Assembly (NCBI GenBank): GCA_028281005.1
Contig: JANQKS010000043.1
Location: 1-64,000, forward strand
DNA from: Pseudomonadales bacterium
GTDB lineage: Bacteria; Pseudomonadota; Gammaproteobacteria; Pseudomonadales; Azotimanducaceae
DNA length: 64,000 nucleotides
Direction of reading: 5' to 3'
Shown: positions 61,701 through 64,000 of the stretch, piece by piece
How the letters are laid out: every line of letters starts with the position of its first letter
How positions within the stretch are numbered: position 1 is the first letter of the stretch
Program-made: the position numbers and the translations under genes
The notes under the pieces: generated by a model
What the model was told of the DNA's origin: nothing
What the model saw: the letters and a program-made list of their open reading frames with translations, nothing else
Database searches by the model: none

Positions 61701-63017
61701 ATGTCTGAAAGTTACGCCCACCTACGCGACCGGGCCGATGCTTCCAAAGGCTGGAAGTCGTCCCGCCGTTTACGCATCCCGGTAGACCCGGATCTGGATC
61801 CTTATGAGCTACCGCTGGAAGACATCAACGTGGCTAATCCGGAGCTGTTTCGCCATCAGTTAGTTTATCCCTATTTCAAACGCCTGCGGGATGAAGCGCC
61901 GGTACACTATTGCGCCGACAGTCAGTATGGCCCTTATTGGTCGATTACCCGGTACCACGACATCATGGACGTGGACAGTAACCATCAGGTGTTTTCCTCG
62001 TCTTATCAATTTGGTGGCGTTACCATTACCGGCACACCCAGTTCTAGCAATGAGATTCCTAATTTCATTTCCATGGACCCGCCAGAGCATGATGTGCAGC
62101 GTAAGGCCGTGGCTCCGGGACTGGCACCAAAGCGTCTGGCGGAGCTGGAACAGCTGATACGCGCCCGGGCGATTGAGATTGTGGCCGATCTACCGGTCAA
62201 TGAAACTTTTGACTGGGTGCCAAATGTGTCAGTTGAGCTCACCGGCCGCATGCTGGCTACGGTGCTTGGTGTACCCCAGGAAGACCGGCATAGGTTGATT
62301 AAATGGTCCAATGCCATCAGCAATGCAGACGATCCGGAATTTGCCTCATCCGCTGCAGCGTTTTACCAGGCCTTAGCGGAGATCGGTGAGTACTTTCAAG
62401 CGGTGTGGGCGGAGCGGCAGGCGGCTGAAGAGCCGGGTGACGATCTCATATCCATGTTGGCCTGGGGAGAACAAACCAAGGACATGGACGCCAAGCAATT
62501 GCTGGGCAATATGATCCTGCTCATGGTGGGCGGCAACGACACCACGCGCAATTCCATCAGCGGCGGATTGTTGGCGCTGAATCAATTCCCCGAGGAATAT
62601 GCCAAGCTGCGTGACAATCCCCAGATGATCCCCACCCTGGTGCCGGAGATCATTCGCTGGCAAACACCGCTCATCCACATGCGCCGCACGGCCGTGCAAG
62701 ATTTTGAGATGCACGGCCAGCAGATCCGCAAAGGCGACATGGTCATCATGTGGTATTTATCTGGCAATCGCGATGAGCGCGCCATCGCCAACCCGGATCA
62801 ATTTGTCATTGATCGGCAGCGTCCGCGGGAACACTTATCTTTTGGCTTTGGATTACATCGTTGCCTCGGCAATCGGCTGGCAGAAATGCAGTTGCGTGTG
62901 TTATGGGAGGAATTGTTGGCGCGATATCCACATATCGAAGTGGTGGCTGACCCGGTCAGGGCCAGCTCCACGGTCTTTCACGCCATACAATCGATGCCGG
63001 TACGTATTGCTGCCTGA
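61701..63017 (+). CDS. Cytochrome P450, CYP153-like alkane/fatty-acid hydroxylase
   Basis: A 438-residue soluble P450. Features match the CYP153 group: FISMDPPEHDVQRKAVAP near the B/C region, I-helix VGGNDTTRNSISGG, EIIRWQTPLIHMRRTA (ExxR motif), and heme loop FGFGLHRCLGNRLAEMQL. CYP153 enzymes hydroxylate alkanes or fatty acids at the chain end, using a ferredoxin and reductase. Neither redox partner gene is adjacent. It sits beside acyl-CoA synthetase, crotonase and thiolase genes, in line with terminal oxidation and beta-oxidation. Confidence 0.9.
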   Translation: MSESYAHLRDRADASKGWKSSRRLRIPVDPDLDPYELPLEDINVANPELFRHQLVYPYFKRLRDEAPVHYCADSQYGPYWSITRYHDIMDVDSNHQVFSSSYQFGGVTITGTPSSSNEIPNFISMDPPEHDVQRKAVAPGLAPKRLAELEQLIRARAIEIVADLPVNETFDWVPNVSVELTGRMLATVLGVPQEDRHRLIKWSNAISNADDPEFASSAAAFYQALAEIGEYFQAVWAERQAAEEPGDDLISMLAWGEQTKDMDAKQLLGNMILLMVGGNDTTRNSISGGLLALNQFPEEYAKLRDNPQMIPTLVPEIIRWQTPLIHMRRTAVQDFEMHGQQIRKGDMVIMWYLSGNRDERAIANPDQFVIDRQRPREHLSFGFGLHRCLGNRLAEMQLRVLWEELLARYPHIEVVADPVRASSTVFHAIQSMPVRIAA

Positions 63018-63020
63018 ACC

Positions 63021-64000
63021 CTAGGCCACACGCTCCACCAGGGTGCCGGTGCCCAAACCACCGCCGCAGCACATAGAAATTAAGCCGTAGCTGCCGCCGG
63101 TGCGCTGCAGCTCATGCACGGCCTTGGTAATCAGGAAACAGCCGGTGGCGCCCAACGGATGGCCTAAGGAAATAGCACCACCGTTCGGATTCACCTTGTC
63201 CATGTCGGCGCCGACGGTTTTTGCCCAGGCCAGCACCACTGAAGCAAACGCTTCATTCACTTCAAAGACATCAATGTCGTCTATGCTCAAGCCGGTATCC
63301 TTGAGGAGCTTTTCAGTGGCCGGGATAGGCCCTTCTAACATCAGGACCGGGTCACAGCCGACCAGAGCGGAAGCTTTGATGCGGGCCAGTGGCTTAAGCC
63401 CCAGCTCTGCAGCTTTGTCGGCGGTCATCATCAGTACCACAGCGGCGCCGTCAGCAATTTGCGATGACGTGCCGGCGGTGTGTACACCATCTTCCCGCGC
63501 CACAGGTTTTAATTCGGCCAAAGCTTCGAGACTGGTATCCCGCGGAATTTCATCATTGGTGACAACTACGGTGTCGCCGGTTTTTTGAAAATCATCATCC
63601 ATCACCGGGCTCTCTACGGCAATGATCTGCGAGTCAAAATATCCATTAGCAATGGCGTTGGCTGCACGCTGTTGTGATTGCAAGCCAAACGCATCGGTGT
63701 CTTGGCGAGTGATCTGATATTTCTCCGCCACCCGTTCCGAACCTTCAAACTGGCTGGTGAACTCGTGGTGGGCAAAGTAGCTGGAGGAGATCGGTTTGCC
63801 CATTTTCGGGTCTTTGCCGACCGCATCAGAGCCAATCGGCAGGCGGGTCATGTTTTCCACGCCGCAAGCCATGACCACATCCGCATGACCCGCGGCGAGG
63901 ATGCTGTGTGCCAGGGTGGTGGCTTCTTGGGAGGACCCGCACTGCGAGTCAATTGTAATGCACGGGGTTGACTCGGCACCGCCGTGGGCCAGCCAAGCGG
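63021..64000 (-). CDS. Acetyl-CoA acetyltransferase (thiolase), 5' end outside the window
   Basis: The C-terminal two thirds or so of a thiolase. The active-site Cys is in DSQCGSSQEATTLAHSILAAG, near the window edge. GHADVVMACGVENMTRLP, EVNEAFASVVLAWAK and GGAISLGHPLGATGCFLITKAV with the catalytic His, followed by MCCGGGLGTGTLVERVA with the second Cys, are all intact. It cleaves 3-ketoacyl-CoA in beta-oxidation or makes acetoacetyl-CoA. The frame continues to the last base, so only the N-terminus is missing. It is convergent with the CYP153-like gene. Confidence 0.92.
   Translation of the reverse strand, partial: AWLAHGGAESTPCITIDSQCGSSQEATTLAHSILAAGHADVVMACGVENMTRLPIGSDAVGKDPKMGKPISSSYFAHHEFTSQFEGSERVAEKYQITRQDTDAFGLQSQQRAANAIANGYFDSQIIAVESPVMDDDFQKTGDTVVVTNDEIPRDTSLEALAELKPVAREDGVHTAGTSSQIADGAAVVLMMTADKAAELGLKPLARIKASALVGCDPVLMLEGPIPATEKLLKDTGLSIDDIDVFEVNEAFASVVLAWAKTVGADMDKVNPNGGAISLGHPLGATGCFLITKAVHELQRTGGSYGLISMCCGGGLGTGTLVERVA

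Overview
The window looks like chromosomal DNA of a marine, heterotrophic gammaproteobacterium, perhaps near the OM60/NOR5 (Halieaceae) or a related lineage. The placement rests on gene content: dnaX-ybaB-recR-rnd-ycgL-ycgN, hrpA, a Na+-pumping NQR, an HsbR/HsbA-like pair, bfd/bfr and CYP153. It is an inference, not a phylogenetic result. Coding density is high and genes sit in tightly packed, often overlapping operons. I saw no rRNA, tRNA, CRISPR array, insertion sequence or prophage.

Layout. (1) 0.1-4.9 kb: DNA replication, repair and RNA processing (dnaX, ybaB, recR, rnd, ycgL, ycgN, a small membrane protein). (2) 5.1-11.0 kb: a MoxR AAA+ ATPase with a CoxE-like VWA protein, then hrpA. (3) 11.1-14.0 kb: a copper-type RiPP operon with an EGKCG-repeat precursor, an MNIO (DUF692) enzyme and a DUF2063 partner, preceded by an ECF-sigma-like promoter and followed by an overlapping mlaA. 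(4) 14.1-18.7 kb: PP2C response regulator plus STAS antagonist, TerB, dusA, and an lpxC standing alone behind a long leader. (5) 18.7-31.5 kb: a multidomain methyltransferase, then an unusual envelope island. The island has a Tat-exported DUF1501-like protein, a LamG/c-type-heme lipoprotein, a monoheme protein, an HzsA-related diheme lipoprotein, three beta-barrel-like outer-membrane proteins and a DUF4266 lipoprotein. (6) 31.5-38.1 kb: DUF4124 protein and complete nqrABCDEF. (7) 38.1-41.5 kb: an M81 metallopeptidase overlapping a GrdB-like gene that is interrupted by an in-frame UGA. The UGA lies in a U-P-V-C motif and is followed at the right distance by a SECIS-like hairpin, so I read the gene as an intact selenoprotein. 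A TIM-barrel protein is divergent. (8) 41.5-64 kb: acyl-CoA and lipid/hydrocarbon metabolism (three crotonases, MaoC, acyl-CoA dehydrogenase, acyl-CoA synthetase, thioesterase, thiolase, SDR, PhyH, CYP153). Iron storage (bfd/bfr with a Fur-like box), mobA, two transporters and a TVP38/MerA-like/cytochrome/His-rich gene group are interspersed.

The most notable items are the probable selenoprotein and its SECIS hairpin, the MNIO RiPP operon with its promoter, and the surface redox island. All functions are read from sequence motifs by eye; no database search was possible.
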